Below are positions 17,399 to 27,212 of a stretch of DNA of 64,000 nt, one piece after another (within the stretch, counting starts at the first letter, position 1; every line of letters starts with the position of its first letter). Below the pieces are notes generated by a model, which searched no databases, had not been told where the DNA came from, and saw only the letters and a program-made list of their open reading frames with translations. The DNA is from Gluconacetobacter sacchari (GTDB taxonomy: Bacteria; Pseudomonadota; Alphaproteobacteria; Acetobacterales; Acetobacteraceae): NCBI RefSeq assembly GCF_014174255.1, contig NZ_JABEQJ010000002.1, forward strand, positions 186,001 through 250,000. The letters run 5' to 3'. A program made the position numbers and the translations under genes.

Positions 17399-18838
17399 AT
17401 GACCGGTCTGGACCCCGACAATTGGGACGATCTGCGTCGCCTCGGCCACCGGATGATCGACGACATGGTCGACCGGCTGGCGACCCTGCGGGACGGGCCG
17501 GTCTGGCGCCCGATGCCCGATGCGGTGCGTGATGCGCTGCACGATGTGCTGCCCGCCGGACCGACATCGCCCGAGATCCTGTACGAGCGGTTTCGCGAAC
17601 TGATCGCGCCCTATGCCACCGGCAACACCCATCCGGGCTTCATGGGCTGGGTCCATGGCGGCGGCACCGCGGTTGGCATGCTGGCCGAATTGCTGGCCGG
17701 CGGACTGAACGCCAATTGCGGCGGCCGCGACCATGCGCCGGTCGAGATCGAGCGGGCCGTGATCGGCTGGGCGGCCCGGATCATGGGTTTTCCCGACGAG
17801 GTCACCGGGTTGCTGGTCACCGGGTCGTCGATGGCGAACATGATCGCGGTCGTGACCGCCAGCCGGGCGGTGCCGGACGGGCTGGCGCTGCGCCGGCAGG
17901 GCGTCGGCGGACGCGGGCTGGTCGGCTATGCCGCCGCCACCGCCCATGGATGCGTCGCCCGCGCCTTCGACCTGACGGGGTTGGGCAGCGACGCGCTGCG
18001 CGTATTGCCGGTGGCGTCCGACCATCGCATGGATCTGGCGGCGTTGCGGGCGGCGATCGCGGCGGATCGCGCGGCGGGACTGGAGCCCTTCATCGTCATC
18101 GGCACCGCCGGCACGGTCGATAGCGGGGCGATCGACGATCTGGACGGTATCGCGGATATCGCGGCGGCCGAAGGGCTATGGTTCCATGTCGACGGGGCCT
18201 TCGGCGCGCTGGCGATGCTGTCGCCTCGCTATCGTCCAGCCCTGCGGGGGTTGGAGCGGGCCGACAGCCTGGCCTTCGATTTCCATAAATGGGCGCAGGT
18301 TCCCTATGATGCCGGCTGTATCCTGGTCCGCGCCCCCGGCCGGCAGGCGGCGGCGTTCGCACAGTCGCTCGCCTATCTGTCGCGCGAGGATCGGGGGCTG
18401 GCCGGCAATGCGCCGTGGTTCTGCGATCTGGGGCCCGACCTGTCGCGCGGTTTCCGTGCGCTGAAGGTGTGGATGACGCTGGGCACCTATGGCAGCGACC
18501 GCATGGGCCAGATGGTCGATGCATGCTGTGCCGTGGCCCGGCATCTGGCGGCCCGGGTGGACAGCGAGCCGCTGCTGGAGCGTCTGGCGCCGGTGGGGCT
18601 GAACATCGTCTGTTTCCGCGTGCGGGTGCCCGGCGTGGATCTGGACCGGCTGAACGGCGAACTGGTCAAGGACCTGCACGAATCGGGCGTCGCCGCGCCG
18701 TCCACGACCATGGTGAATGGTGTGCGGGCCATCCGTGCCGCCATCGTCAACCACCGCACCGTGGCGGCGGATGTCGACGACATGGTCGATGCGCTGTTGC
18801 GGCTGCTGGCGGTCCGGCTGGAAAACGCGGCGGACTAG
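17399..18838 (+). CDS. PLP-dependent group II amino-acid decarboxylase
   Basis: The 479-residue fold-type I PLP enzyme belongs to the aromatic-amino-acid/glutamate decarboxylase family. Visible active-site parts are [10 protein letters not shown] (about 77-86), the TGSSMAN phosphate-binding loop, [10 protein letters not shown] (His stacking on PLP), HVDGAFG (Asp binding the pyridine nitrogen) and [13 protein letters not shown], with the Schiff-base Lys near 297. The family makes amines from aromatic amino acids, but the substrate cannot be read from the sequence. AAGGAAG precedes the ATG at 17399. An in-frame ATG at 17336 lacks support. The stop overlaps the convergent cobT stop in a shared CTAG. 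Confidence 0.88.
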   Translation: MTGLDPDNWDDLRRLGHRMIDDMVDRLATLRDGPVWRPMPDAVRDALHDVLPAGPTSPEILYERFRELIAPYATGNTHPGFMGWVHGGGTAVGMLAELLAGGLNANCGGRDHAPVEIERAVIGWAARIMGFPDEVTGLLVTGSSMANMIAVVTASRAVPDGLALRRQGVGGRGLVGYAAATAHGCVARAFDLTGLGSDALRVLPVASDHRMDLAALRAAIAADRAAGLEPFIVIGTAGTVDSGAIDDLDGIADIAAAEGLWFHVDGAFGALAMLSPRYRPALRGLERADSLAFDFHKWAQVPYDAGCILVRAPGRQAAAFAQSLAYLSREDRGLAGNAPWFCDLGPDLSRGFRALKVWMTLGTYGSDRMGQMVDACCAVARHLAARVDSEPLLERLAPVGLNIVCFRVRVPGVDLDRLNGELVKDLHESGVAAPSTTMVNGVRAIRAAIVNHRTVAADVDDMVDALLRLLAVRLENAAD

Positions 18839-20709
18839 GGCCGTCGCCGGGCCGGCGAGGCTGCGCGTTCGTCGAACAGGTCCGAGAGTTCCTGCATCAT
18901 CGTCCCGCCCAGTTCCTCGGCGTCGGATATCGTCACCGCGCGCCGGTAATAGCGCGTCACGTCATGGCCGATGCCGATGGCCACCAGTTCGACCGCGCTG
19001 CGATTTTCGATCTGGGCGATGACCTGGCGCAGATGCGTCTCCAGATACGATCCGGGATTGACCGACAGCGTGCTGTCATCGACCGGCGCGCCGTCGGAAA
19101 TCACCATCAGGATCTTGCGGCTTTCCGGCCGGCCTTGCAGGCGCTTCCATGCCCAGAGCAGGGCCTCGCCGTCGATATTTTCCTTCAGCAGGCCCTCGCG
19201 CAGCATCAGGCCAAGATTCTTGCGGGACCGGCGCCATGGCATGTCGGCCGATTTGTAGACGATGTGTCGCAGGTCGTTCAGCCGGCCCGGGTTGGGCGGC
19301 TTGCCCTGCGCCACCCAGCGCTCGCGGCTCTGCCCGCCTTTCCACGCGCGGGTGGTGAAACCCAGCACCTCGACCTTCACCGCGCAGCGTTCCAGCGTGC
19401 GGGCCAGGATGTCGCCGCACATCGCGGCCACCGAAATGGGGCGGCCGCGCATCGAACCCGAATTGTCGATCAGCAGCGTCACCACCGTATCGCGGAAATC
19501 GGTGTCGCGCTCATGCTTGTAGGACAGCGACAGGGTGGGATTGACCACGATCCGCGACAGGCGGCCGGCATCGAGAATGCCTTCCTCCAGGTCGAATTCC
19601 CACGCGCGGGTCTGCTGGGCGAGCAGGCGGCGCTGCATGCGGTTGGCCAGGCGCGAGACCACGCCCTGGAGGCTGAGCAATTGCTGGTCGAGCTGCTGGC
19701 GCAGGCGCGTCAGTTCCTCGGGATCGCACAGGTCCTCGGCCGCGATCTCTTCGTCGAAGGCGGTGGTGAAGGCGTGGTAGGCGTTCGCCGAATCCTCGGC
19801 CGGCGGATGGTCGGCATCGCGCGGGCCGCCGGCTTCCTCCGACCCGGCCGCTTCGCCCGGCTCGGCATCGTCGGACTCCTCGTCGCCCATGCCGCTTCCC
19901 TGCGCCAACTGGGGTTGCAGGCCGGTTTCGTCCTCTTCCAGCCCGGACGAATCGTCCTGCTTCTGCTGCTGGTCGTCGGGGGATTCGGACGGCTGGTCGT
20001 CGGTTTCGTCGGAGGGCGGGCTGTCGCTGCCATCCGCGTCTTCCTCGATTTCGGCTTCGCCCTCGATCAGTTCGCAGGCCACCAGCAGGCGGCGCGCCGC
20101 CCGGGAGAAAGCCTTCTGATCGTCCTGGACCGCCGCCATGTCGCTCAACGCGTGCCGGGCGGACGGCCCCAGATGGTCGCGCCACTGGTCGGCGATCGCG
20201 CGCATCGGCTCGGGCACCGGTTCGCCCGTCAGCGTCTCGCGGGCCAGCAGCGACAATGCGACGGGCAGCGGAACCTGCTCCCGCCGGTCGGCCCGGTCGT
20301 AGCCGCTGTCGCGGTAGTCGCGCTCGGCCTTGTGTTGCAGGTTGGCCGCGACGCCGGCCATATGGCGGGCGCCCACGCTTTCCACCCTTGCCTGCTCCAG
20401 CGCCTCGTATGCCGCGCGGGCCTCGGACGGCTCGGGGCGGGTCGAGGCATGCAGGGCGACATCATGGTGGCGCAGGCGCAGCGCCGCCGCGTCGGCGGCG
20501 CCCCGGACGCGATCGATGTCCGCTTCCTGCAAGGCCGCACCTGGCTGGGGCAGGCGCACATGTTCGCCGCTGACGGCGGCGGCGGCCGGAATCGGGCCGC
20601 TCTGAAAGATCACGTCGGCGTCGGCGCGGCCGCCCAGCGCGCGCAGCACGCCCACCGTCGCGCGCTTGAACGCGTCCGTCCGCTCGGCGGCGGCCTGGCG
20701 GGCGGACAT
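18835..20709 (-). CDS. cobT: Aerobic cobaltochelatase subunit CobT
   Basis: Component of the CobN-CobS-CobT complex that inserts cobalt into hydrogenobyrinic acid a,c-diamide in aerobic cobalamin synthesis. The 624 residues comprise an N-terminal helical region, a very acidic Asp/Glu/Gln-rich linker (about 205-320) and a C-terminal von Willebrand A domain with the MIDAS start [12 protein letters not shown] chose the ATG at 20709 ([10 protein letters not shown]) because AGGAA precedes it. An ATG at 20733 would add 8 residues. cobS lies immediately upstream on the same strand. The stop shares CTAG with the convergent decarboxylase. Confidence 0.95.
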   Translation of the reverse strand: MSARQAAAERTDAFKRATVGVLRALGGRADADVIFQSGPIPAAAAVSGEHVRLPQPGAALQEADIDRVRGAADAAALRLRHHDVALHASTRPEPSEARAAYEALEQARVESVGARHMAGVAANLQHKAERDYRDSGYDRADRREQVPLPVALSLLARETLTGEPVPEPMRAIADQWRDHLGPSARHALSDMAAVQDDQKAFSRAARRLLVACELIEGEAEIEEDADGSDSPPSDETDDQPSESPDDQQQKQDDSSGLEEDETGLQPQLAQGSGMGDEESDDAEPGEAAGSEEAGGPRDADHPPAEDSANAYHAFTTAFDEEIAAEDLCDPEELTRLRQQLDQQLLSLQGVVSRLANRMQRRLLAQQTRAWEFDLEEGILDAGRLSRIVVNPTLSLSYKHERDTDFRDTVVTLLIDNSGSMRGRPISVAAMCGDILARTLERCAVKVEVLGFTTRAWKGGQSRERWVAQGKPPNPGRLNDLRHIVYKSADMPWRRSRKNLGLMLREGLLKENIDGEALLWAWKRLQGRPESRKILMVISDGAPVDDSTLSVNPGSYLETHLRQVIAQIENRSAVELVAIGIGHDVTRYYRRAVTISDAEELGGTMMQELSDLFDERAASPARRRP

Positions 20710-20745
20710 GATGTCGTTCCTGCGGTCGCGCATGGCGCCGGCCGA

Positions 20746-21780
20746 TCAGCGCGCGCGCGGCGTGGCGCCGGTGGGGTCGACGTTGAAGCAGCGCTGGTAA
20801 TATTCCGCCACCGTCTGCCGCTCCGCCTCGTCGCACTTGTTGAGGAACGTGACCCGGAACGCGAATTCCAGGTTCTGGAAGATCCGGTAATTCTCCGCCC
20901 AGCTTATGACCGTGCGCGGCGACATGACGGTGGAGATATCGCCCGCGATGAACCCCGCGCGCGTCAGGTCGGCCAGCGCCACCATGCTCTCGATCCGCTT
21001 GCGGGCCGGCGCGTCCTTGGGATCGACCCCCATCTTGGCCATCACGATCGCCGTTTCCTGGGCGTGCGGCAGGTAGTTCAGGGTGGTCACGATGTTCCAG
21101 CGGTCCATCTGGCCCTGGTTGATCTGCTGGGTGCCGTGATACAGGCCCGTCGTGTCGCCCAGCCCGACCGTGTTGGCGGTGGCGAACAGGCGGAAATACG
21201 GGTGCGGGCGGATGACGCGATTCTGGTCCAGCAGCGTCAGGTGGCCCTCGATTTCCAGCACGCGCTGGATGACGAACATCACGTCGGGGCGGCCGGCATC
21301 ATATTCGTCGAACACCAGGGCGCAGGGGCGTTGCAGGGCCCATGGCAGCAGGCCCTCGCGGAATTCGGTCACCTGCTTGCCGTCGCGCAGCACGATCGCG
21401 TCCTTGCCGATCAGGTCGATGCGCGAGATGTGGCTGTCGAGGTTGATGCGGATGCAGGGCCAGTTGAGGCGCGAGGCCACCTGCTCGATATGCGACGACT
21501 TGCCGGTGCCGTGATAGCCCTGGATCATCACCCGGCGGTTGAACGCGAAGCCGGCCAGGATCGCCAGCGTGGTGTCATGGTCGAAACGGTAGGTGGGGTC
21601 GGCGTCGGGCACATGGTCGGTGCGGGTCGAGAAGGCGGGAACCTGCAAGTCGCTGTCGATGCCGAAGACGTCGCGCGCCGAAACCATCAGATCAGGGGCG
21701 TCGGGCAGGGACGAGATGGGCGGCAGCGCCTCTCCGTTCTCGTCAACGGCTCCGGCTGTCAGGGTGGCGAGGTCATTCAT
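20746..21780 (-). CDS. cobS: Aerobic cobaltochelatase subunit CobS
   Basis: AAA+ ATPase partner of CobT, powering cobalt insertion by CobN. The 344 residues include Walker [10 protein letters not shown] (about 107-115) preceded by [10 protein letters not shown], Walker [11 protein letters not shown] (about 157-166), and a sensor region [22 protein letters not shown]. The ATG at 21780 gives the family length. cobT follows after about 36 bases and a J-domain gene precedes it on the same strand. No cobN and no cobalamin riboswitch are seen. Confidence 0.95.
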   Translation of the reverse strand: MNDLATLTAGAVDENGEALPPISSLPDAPDLMVSARDVFGIDSDLQVPAFSTRTDHVPDADPTYRFDHDTTLAILAGFAFNRRVMIQGYHGTGKSSHIEQVASRLNWPCIRINLDSHISRIDLIGKDAIVLRDGKQVTEFREGLLPWALQRPCALVFDEYDAGRPDVMFVIQRVLEIEGHLTLLDQNRVIRPHPYFRLFATANTVGLGDTTGLYHGTQQINQGQMDRWNIVTTLNYLPHAQETAIVMAKMGVDPKDAPARKRIESMVALADLTRAGFIAGDISTVMSPRTVISWAENYRIFQNLEFAFRVTFLNKCDEAERQTVAEYYQRCFNVDPTGATPRAR

Positions 21781-21895
21781 AGAGTTGCATCCGTAACGGC
21801 TGTTGGGTCCGGAGGCGCCGTGATGCGGCGTCGTCCCGGTCGTTCTCTCGACGGTTCCGGCCTTACTATAGACGCTATCGCCGGCAAGGCCATGC

Positions 21896-22498
21896 CTAGG
21901 CGGTACGTTCCAGGTCGGCTTCCCGCGCCGAAACCAGGTGGGCGCGCACCGTGGTGTAGGCGACATTGATGCTTTTCAGCAGTTCTTCCGACTGGCGGTC
22001 GCCGCCATTGGCATCGGGGTGGTGCCGCCGCGCCAGATCCTTGTAGCGCACCTTCAGCTCGTCCATCGACAGCGGCCAGTCCAGCCCCAGCATGTCCAGC
22101 GGCTGGCGCAGCGCCTCGGGCATGTCGGAGCGGGCGGCGGCATCGGGCCGGGGCGCCGCGCGGCGCGCGCCGCCCATCAGATCCATCGGGTCGATGAAAT
22201 CGTCCGGGCCCAGGCGGCCGGCGCGCTGGCCCAGCCGCCAGGAGGGACGGTTCCACGAGACGTCGTCGCGGATATGTGCCTCGATCTGACCGGGCGACAT
22301 GCCTTTGTAATAGTCCCATCGTGCATTGTATTCGCGCACATGGGGCAGGCAGAACCAGAAATACTCGTTCAGGCTGTCGCGTGATTTCGGCGCGCGGTAG
22401 CCGGCGGCCTCGTCACAGCCGGCCATGTCGCAACACCGGGCCGGCGCATCCGGATCGGGGTCGAAAGCCCGGTGACGTGTGTTCTTTCGGGTCATCAT
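21896..22498 (-). CDS. J-domain (DnaJ-like) protein
   Basis: Predicted 200-residue co-chaperone for DnaK. A Cys-containing N-terminal region ([16 protein letters not shown], then [18 protein letters not shown]) may bind metal. A C-terminal J domain (about 140-200) keeps the HPD tripeptide in [16 protein letters not shown]. No Gly/Phe or zinc-finger domains are present, so it is a class C type. This gene commonly sits upstream of cobS-cobT in alphaproteobacteria, as here (116-base gap), suggesting help in assembling the chelatase. That role is inference. Two tandem ATGs (22498, 22495) begin the frame. Confidence 0.88.
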   Translation of the reverse strand: MMTRKNTRHRAFDPDPDAPARCCDMAGCDEAAGYRAPKSRDSLNEYFWFCLPHVREYNARWDYYKGMSPGQIEAHIRDDVSWNRPSWRLGQRAGRLGPDDFIDPMDLMGGARRAAPRPDAAARSDMPEALRQPLDMLGLDWPLSMDELKVRYKDLARRHHPDANGGDRQSEELLKSINVAYTTVRAHLVSAREADLERTA

Positions 22499-22570
22499 CT
22501 GGCGTTATGTGCGTTCGAACCGTATTCGTGCAAGAGCCATGACAGTCAGTCGGCGAAGGGAGCGGGAACA

Positions 22571-22912
22571 GTGAGCAGCACGGACCATAGGCATGTGGCG
22601 ACGGCCGCGACCGGGGAGAAAAGGACCGATCGGATCGCGCGCGCGATCCGCGAGCGGCTGGCCCCCACCCTGATCGAAATCGAGGATGACAGCGGGCGCC
22701 ATGCCGGTCATGCGGGGATGCGCGGTGCCGCCGCGGGGGGCGAGACCCATTTCAACCTTCTGATAGTGAGCGCCGCGTTCGACGGCATGGCGCGCGTGCA
22801 GCGGTCGCGGCTGGTGCATGAGCTGCTGGCGCCCGAATTCGGGTCGGGACTGCACGCGCTGTCGCTGACATTGCGCACGCCCGCCGAACAGGACCGGATC
22901 GCGGGCGCATGA
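22571..22912 (+). CDS. BolA family protein
   Basis: The 113-residue BolA-like protein probably partners a monothiol glutaredoxin in Fe-S or redox regulation. Family features are IRERLAPTLIEIEDDSGRHAGH (about 22-43), the conserved HFNLLIVSAAFDGMARVQRSRLVHELL, and a C terminus HALSLTLRTP. I chose the GTG at 22571 because AAGGGAG lies 8 bases upstream and it matches the family start. The open frame extends upstream without a credible start. The stop overlaps the lolA ATG as ATGA. Confidence 0.88.
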   Translation: MSSTDHRHVATAATGEKRTDRIARAIRERLAPTLIEIEDDSGRHAGHAGMRGAAAGGETHFNLLIVSAAFDGMARVQRSRLVHELLAPEFGSGLHALSLTLRTPAEQDRIAGA

Positions 22913-23517
22913 GCCGCCGCGCATGCCTGTCGCGCCGGATGGCGCTGGCGGCACCGCTGGCGCTGGTGGCCTGCCAGGCCGCGCCCGGGGCGGTCGACGG
23001 CCATGATGTCGCGCGGGTGGAACGCTACCTGAACACCACGCGCGGCCTGACCGCCCGGGTCGTGCAGACCTGGCCGGACGGCGGGGTGGGGGAAGGCACG
23101 CTGTCTTACGACCCGGGCAATCTGCGCCTGGATTACCGGACGCCGCATCCGATGCGGCTGGTCGCGACCGGCGGGCACCTGGTGTTTCGCGACGGACTGC
23201 GCCAGTCGGTGACGCGCATGAACCTGTCGCACCAGCCGCTGGGGCTGTTGCTGGCCGCGCCGGTTCATCTGGGCGGCGCGGTTGTGGTCACGGCGATCCG
23301 GCACGATGCCAATGTGCTCCAGATCTCCATGGCGCGCAGCGACAATCCGTCCCAGGGGCTGCTGACACTGGGATTTTCCGATTTCGCGGGGCAGTTGTCG
23401 CTGGTAGCGATCGACCTTGTGGACGCGCGGCGTGACAATACCCGCCTGCGCCTGACCGATGTGCGTACGGGTGCCGATTTCCCCCCCGGTTTCTTTTCGC
23501 TGAGCGCGCCGTTGTAG
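22909..23517 (+). CDS. lolA: LolA-like lipoprotein carrier with a lipobox
   Basis: The 202-residue LolA family protein (outer-membrane lipoprotein chaperone fold) is recognised by RVERYLNTTRGLTARVVQTWPDGGVGEGTLSYDPGNLRLDYRTPHP and the C-terminal DVRTGADFPPGFFSL. LolA is normally soluble in the periplasm. Here the signal segment ends L19-V20-A21-C22, a good lipobox with Gln at +2, which predicts acylation at Cys22 and retention in the outer membrane. It is translationally coupled to bolA and converges on lipB with an 18-base gap. It may be the only LolA or a diverged paralogue; the window cannot tell. Confidence 0.85.
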   Translation: MSRRACLSRRMALAAPLALVACQAAPGAVDGHDVARVERYLNTTRGLTARVVQTWPDGGVGEGTLSYDPGNLRLDYRTPHPMRLVATGGHLVFRDGLRQSVTRMNLSHQPLGLLLAAPVHLGGAVVVTAIRHDANVLQISMARSDNPSQGLLTLGFSDFAGQLSLVAIDLVDARRDNTRLRLTDVRTGADFPPGFFSLSAPL

Positions 23518-23535
23518 GCGGCGCCTCCCGGTCGG

Positions 23536-24216
23536 TCAGGCGGCTTCGATCGGCGTCGGGACGCTGCCGAACAGATCGTGCCAGTTGGCGCGCAGGGCCT
23601 CGTCCACCGTCGCCATGTCCACGTCGCGGCCCAGGGCGCGCAGGCTGGTCACGCCATGTTCGCGGATGCCGCAGGGTACGATGCCGTCGAAATGGTCCAA
23701 CTCCGGGGCCACGTTCAGCGCCACGCCGTGCCAGCAGGTCCAGCGCGTGACCCTGACGCCCAGGGCCGCGATCTTGCTCTCGCGCCCACTTGCCGGATCG
23801 ACCACCCAGACGCCGATCCTGTCGGCGCGCCGCTCGCCCCTGACATCGAACTGGCGCAGGGTCCGGATCAGCCATTCCTCCAGCGCGTGGACGTAGGCAC
23901 GCAAGTCGCGCGGCGGGACGGTGCCCTGTCGACGGGTCAGGTCCAGCATCACATAGGCCACGCGCTGCCCCGGCCCGTGATAGGTCCACTGGCCGCCGCG
24001 GCCGGCCGCATGCGTGGGAAAGCCGGACGGGTTGAACAGATCTTCCGGCCGGGCCGACGTGCCGGCGGTGTAAGTGGGAGGATGGTCCAGCAGCCAGACC
24101 CGCTCGGGCAGGCTGCCATCGCGGATTCCCGCCACCTGTCGCTCCATCCCGGCGATCGCGTCGGGATAGGGAACCGGTACCCGGCTTGAATTCCACAGAA
24201 TTGTCTTTTCGGTCAT
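23536..24216 (-). CDS. lipB: Octanoyl-[ACP]:protein octanoyltransferase
   Basis: Transfers octanoyl from ACP to lipoyl domains, the first step of lipoate synthesis. The 226 residues keep [16 protein letters not shown], the [11 protein letters not shown] loop (conserved His), IGVWV, the [12 protein letters not shown] segment with the catalytic Lys, and the Cys nucleophile in IVPCGI. I used the ATG at 24216 (MTEKTILWN). An in-frame ATG at 24234 adds 6 residues. Its 5' end overlaps the likely promoter of the divergent tRNA-Leu. Confidence 0.95.
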   Translation of the reverse strand: MTEKTILWNSSRVPVPYPDAIAGMERQVAGIRDGSLPERVWLLDHPPTYTAGTSARPEDLFNPSGFPTHAAGRGGQWTYHGPGQRVAYVMLDLTRRQGTVPPRDLRAYVHALEEWLIRTLRQFDVRGERRADRIGVWVVDPASGRESKIAALGVRVTRWTCWHGVALNVAPELDHFDGIVPCGIREHGVTSLRALGRDVDMATVDEALRANWHDLFGSVPTPIEAA

Positions 24217-24244
24217 TGCCCGTCGAACCTGCATCGTCTATACG
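24216..24244 (+). promoter_or_regulatory. Promoter of tRNA-Leu
   Basis: TTGCCC (24216-24221) and TATACG (24239-24244) are separated by 17 bases, an ideal sigma-70 spacing. This gives a start near 24251 and a leader of roughly 40 bases before the mature tRNA. The -35 element lies at the first codon of the divergent lipB. Confidence 0.5.
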
Positions 24245-24289
24245 GCCTCGGTCACACGGTATCGCTCAGGCGATCGCCGATGTCACGGT

Positions 24290-24375
24290 GCGGTCGTGGC
24301 GGAATGGTAGACGCGCAAGCTTGAGGTGCTTGTGGGGGAAACCTCGTGGAAGTTCGAGTCTTCTCGACCGCACCA
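24290..24375 (+). tRNA. tRNA-Leu (anticodon GAG)
   Basis: Class II tRNA of 86 bases including the encoded CCA. The acceptor arms GCGGTCG and CGACCGC pair perfectly. The anticodon stem CAAGC/GCTTG encloses TTGAGGT, so the anticodon is GAG (Leu CTY codons). A long variable arm and the T loop TTCGAGT follow. Confidence 0.97.
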
Positions 24376-24377
24376 AT

Positions 24378-24403
24378 CGATATGCCGGCGGCCCGGCATA
24401 TCG
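24378..24403 (+). terminator. Hairpin immediately after tRNA-Leu
   Basis: CGATATGCCGG and CCGGCATATCG form a perfect 11-bp stem with a CGGC tetraloop, starting 2 bases after the tRNA CCA end. There is no U run behind it, so it may end transcription inefficiently or mark the 3' end for processing. The remaining 250 bases to galU are AT-rich with T runs and hold no visible gene; the galU promoter is presumably there. Confidence 0.6.
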
Positions 24404-24653
24404 GCTTCGCCATCAGGATGCGAGGGATCACGCTTTTTTTTGGTCCCCATATGCGCCATGATCGCGTTCCGATTGGGCGTGGCGCGCGCATCCGTTTGGT
24501 TCGGCGCCCTATTTTTTCCTGACATCTGTCATTTTTTTTTCCCAATTATCGGTTAAAACGAAAACCGCGCGCGGTCGTTATTTCATACGCCGCTCCGGTT
24601 CGCAGCCTAGTGCGGACGTTCCGATTTTCAACGATGGGTCGAAGGTGACGTTT

Positions 24654-25529
24654 GTGATCAAACCCTTGCGAAAAGCCGTACTGCCCGTTGCCGGCCTCGG
24701 CACCCGTTTCCTCCCGGCGACCAAGGCCATGCCGAAGGAAATGCTGACAGTCGTCGACAAGCCGCTGATCCAGTATGCCATCGATGAGGCCCGCGCCGCG
24801 GGCATCGAGGAGTTCTGCCTCATTACCGGCCGGGGCAAGGATTCGCTGATCGATTATTTCGACGTTGCCTTCGAACTGGAAACGACGCTGCGCGAGCGGA
24901 ACAAGCAGGATGCGTTGGACGCCCTGGCGCCCAGCACGATCGAGGCCGGGGCGCTGATCGCCGTCCGTCAGCAGGAACCGATGGGCCTGGGTCATGCGAT
25001 CTGGTGCGCCCGCAGTTTCATCGGCGACGACCCGTTCGCGATCCTGCTGCCCGACGATCTGGTCAAGAGCGAGGTCCCTTGCCTGAAGCAGCTTGTGAAT
25101 ACCTATAACCGGACCGGGGGCAATGTCGTCGCGGTGACCGAGGTGCCGCGCGAGCATACCAGCCGCTACGGTATCCTGAAGACCGGCGAGGATGACGGGC
25201 GGGTCGTCGAGGTGACCGGGCTGGTCGAGAAGCCCAAGCCCGAAGACGCGCCCTCCAACCTGTCGATCATCGGGCGCTATGTCCTGACGGCCGATGTCAT
25301 GCCCCATCTGGCCAAGCTGGAACGTGGCGCGGGCGGCGAGGTGCAATTGACCGACGCGATGGCCAGGATGATCGGCCACGTTCCCTTCCATGGCCTGCGC
25401 TACGAGGGGCAGCGTTTCGACTGCGGCAACAAGCTGGGCTACCTGGAAGCGCAGATCGCGATGTCGATCGACCGGCCGGACCTGGGCGATTCGGTGCGGG
25501 CCTTCCTGAAGACCTATACCGGCGCGTAA
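24654..25529 (+). CDS. galU: UTP-glucose-1-phosphate uridylyltransferase
   Basis: Makes UDP-glucose from UTP and glucose-1-phosphate for exopolysaccharide, cellulose or lipopolysaccharide synthesis. The 291 residues begin IKPLRKAVLPVAGLGTRFLPATKAMPKEMLTVVDKPLIQY, the nucleotide-binding and signature region. GLGHAIWCAR, LPDDLV (metal Asp), VEKPKPEDAPSNL and FDCGNKLGYLEA complete the fold. The GTG at 24654 has AAGGT ahead of it and matches the family start. A GTG at 24645 would add 3 residues. The stop overlaps the next ATG by one base (TAATG), coupling it to the phosphohexomutase. Confidence 0.96.
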   Translation: MIKPLRKAVLPVAGLGTRFLPATKAMPKEMLTVVDKPLIQYAIDEARAAGIEEFCLITGRGKDSLIDYFDVAFELETTLRERNKQDALDALAPSTIEAGALIAVRQQEPMGLGHAIWCARSFIGDDPFAILLPDDLVKSEVPCLKQLVNTYNRTGGNVVAVTEVPREHTSRYGILKTGEDDGRVVEVTGLVEKPKPEDAPSNLSIIGRYVLTADVMPHLAKLERGAGGEVQLTDAMARMIGHVPFHGLRYEGQRFDCGNKLGYLEAQIAMSIDRPDLGDSVRAFLKTYTGA

Positions 25530-26935
25530 TGGCGGCGTTCGCGCACGGTTTCGATCCGACGAGCCTGCGCGAATACGACATCCGGGGGATCGTCGACAGG
25601 ACGCTGCACCCCCGCGATGCCTATGCGATCGGGCGAACCTTCGGCAGCATGGTGGCGCGCGGGGGTGGCCGGACGGTCGCGGTTGGTTATGACGGCCGAT
25701 TGTCCTCGCCCGGGCTGGAGGCTGCCCTGGTCGAGGGGGCCATGGCTTCGGGCATCGAGGTGCTGCGTATCGGGTGCGGCCCGACTCCGATGCTGTCTTT
25801 CGCGTCCGCCATGCTGAAGGCGGACGGCGCGGTCATGGTGACCGGTAGCCATAATCCGCCCGATCACAACGGGTTCAAGATGACGATGGCGGGCCAGCCG
25901 TTCTTCGGCCCGCGCATCGGCGAACTGGGCGCCCTCGCGGCGCGTGGCGACGTCGTGCCCGAGGCCGTCGGCGGCGTGCGCGATGTCGAGATCCGGCCGG
26001 CCTATGTCGCCCGCCTGGCGCGGGACTGGGACGGCGGCGCGCGCCGGCTGAAAATCGTCTGGGACAATGGCAATGGCGCGGCCGGCGAAGTCCTGGCCGA
26101 ATTGGTCCGCCACATTCCCGGCGAGCACACGATCCTGAATCGCGCGATCGATGGCCGCTTTCCCGCTCATCATCCGGACCCGACCATCCCCCGCAACCTG
26201 GCGCAACTGATTGCCGCGGTGCGGGACGGTGGTGCGGATATCGGGCTGGCTTTCGACGGCGATGCCGACCGGATCGGGGTGGTGGACGATCGGGGCGCGA
26301 TCCTGTGGAGCGACCAGGTGATGATCCTGCTGGCGCGCGACGTGCTGCGCGCCCTGCCGGGCAGTACGATCATCGCCGACGTCAAGGCGAGCCAGGTCCT
26401 GTTCGACGAGGTGGCCAGGGCGGGCGGGCAGCCGCTGATGTGGCGAAGCGGCCACTCGCCGATCAAGGCCATGATGACGGAAACCGGCGCACCGCTGGCC
26501 GGCGAGATGTCGGGCCATCTTTTCTTTGCCGACAGATGGTATGGATTCGACGATGCGTTGTATGCGGCGGTGCGCCTTCTGGGCGTGGTGGCGCGGATGC
26601 GGACCAGCCTGTCGGTGGCGCGCGAGGCCCTGCCGCGCATGATCGCTACGCCCGAACTGCGTTTCGACTGCCCCGACACCCGCAAATTCACGGTGATCGA
26701 GGAGGTCGCGGCGCGCCTCGCCGAGGAAGGTGCTGACATGGCGACCATCGACGGGGTTCGGGTGCGCAACGCGGACGGATGGTGGCTGCTCCGCGCCTCC
26801 AATACCCAGGCCATGCTGGTGGCGCGGGCGGAAAGCGCGAACCATGCCGGACTGGAGCGGCTGAAATCGGCGCTGACCGAGCAACTGGCGCGGAGCGGCG
26901 TGACCGCGCCCGATTTTTCGGCCGAGTCCTCTTAG
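25529..26935 (+). CDS. Phosphoglucomutase/phosphomannomutase
   Basis: Alpha-D-phosphohexomutase of 468 residues that interconverts hexose 1- and 6-phosphates, supplying glucose-1-phosphate to the adjoining GalU or mannose-1-phosphate to GDP-mannose. The phosphoserine loop TGSHNPPDHNGFK has Ser107. The metal loop is DGDADRIG (about 243-250), the sugar-binding loop is GEMSGH, and RASNTQAM binds phosphate near the C terminus. All four domains are present. It is a bifunctional PgmG/AlgC-type enzyme by appearance, and dual specificity is inference. Confidence 0.92.
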   Translation: MAAFAHGFDPTSLREYDIRGIVDRTLHPRDAYAIGRTFGSMVARGGGRTVAVGYDGRLSSPGLEAALVEGAMASGIEVLRIGCGPTPMLSFASAMLKADGAVMVTGSHNPPDHNGFKMTMAGQPFFGPRIGELGALAARGDVVPEAVGGVRDVEIRPAYVARLARDWDGGARRLKIVWDNGNGAAGEVLAELVRHIPGEHTILNRAIDGRFPAHHPDPTIPRNLAQLIAAVRDGGADIGLAFDGDADRIGVVDDRGAILWSDQVMILLARDVLRALPGSTIIADVKASQVLFDEVARAGGQPLMWRSGHSPIKAMMTETGAPLAGEMSGHLFFADRWYGFDDALYAAVRLLGVVARMRTSLSVAREALPRMIATPELRFDCPDTRKFTVIEEVAARLAEEGADMATIDGVRVRNADGWWLLRASNTQAMLVARAESANHAGLERLKSALTEQLARSGVTAPDFSAESS

Positions 26936-27017
26936 CGCGGGCGGCCGGCGCGCTATCTTTGAATATTCTCACCCGGGCTGGTAGTCTGCCTGTCCGTTTT
27001 CCGGAGGCTCTTGCCGC

Positions 27018-27203
27018 ATGTCCGATGCGCTGCCTTTTCGTTCGTTTCTGGAACCGGGGCAGTTCGTCCGCCATCCCGAGCATCCGGAGTGGGGACGGGG
27101 CCAGGTGCAGTCGGCCATTGCCCATCGGGTCACGGTCAATTTCGAGGATCAGGGCAAGGTGCTGATCGATGCGTCGGTCGTCATGCTGACGGTTATTTCC
27201 TGA
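27018..27203 (+). CDS. Small DUF3553 protein
   Basis: The 61-residue protein carries GQFVRHPEHPEWGRGQVQSAIAHRVTVNFEDQGKVLID, the complete DUF3553 domain, a small beta-barrel also found at the ends of some helicases and CarD-like proteins. Its function is unknown. GGAGG lies 10 bases before the ATG (27002-27006). It ends 9 bases before moaA on the same strand, so the two are probably cotranscribed. The association with moaA may be incidental. Confidence 0.85.
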   Translation: MSDALPFRSFLEPGQFVRHPEHPEWGRGQVQSAIAHRVTVNFEDQGKVLIDASVVMLTVIS

Positions 27204-27212
27204 AGGGTTGGC

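Noticed and set aside
18415-21969. Open frame of about 1180 codons on the plus strand opposite cobT and cobS
   Set aside because: It is an antisense shadow of two well-supported genes, low-complexity and without family motifs.
20734-22570. Cobalamin riboswitch near cobS-cobT
   Set aside because: No B12-box-like conserved core or extended leader was found; the gaps are short and filled by the J-domain gene.
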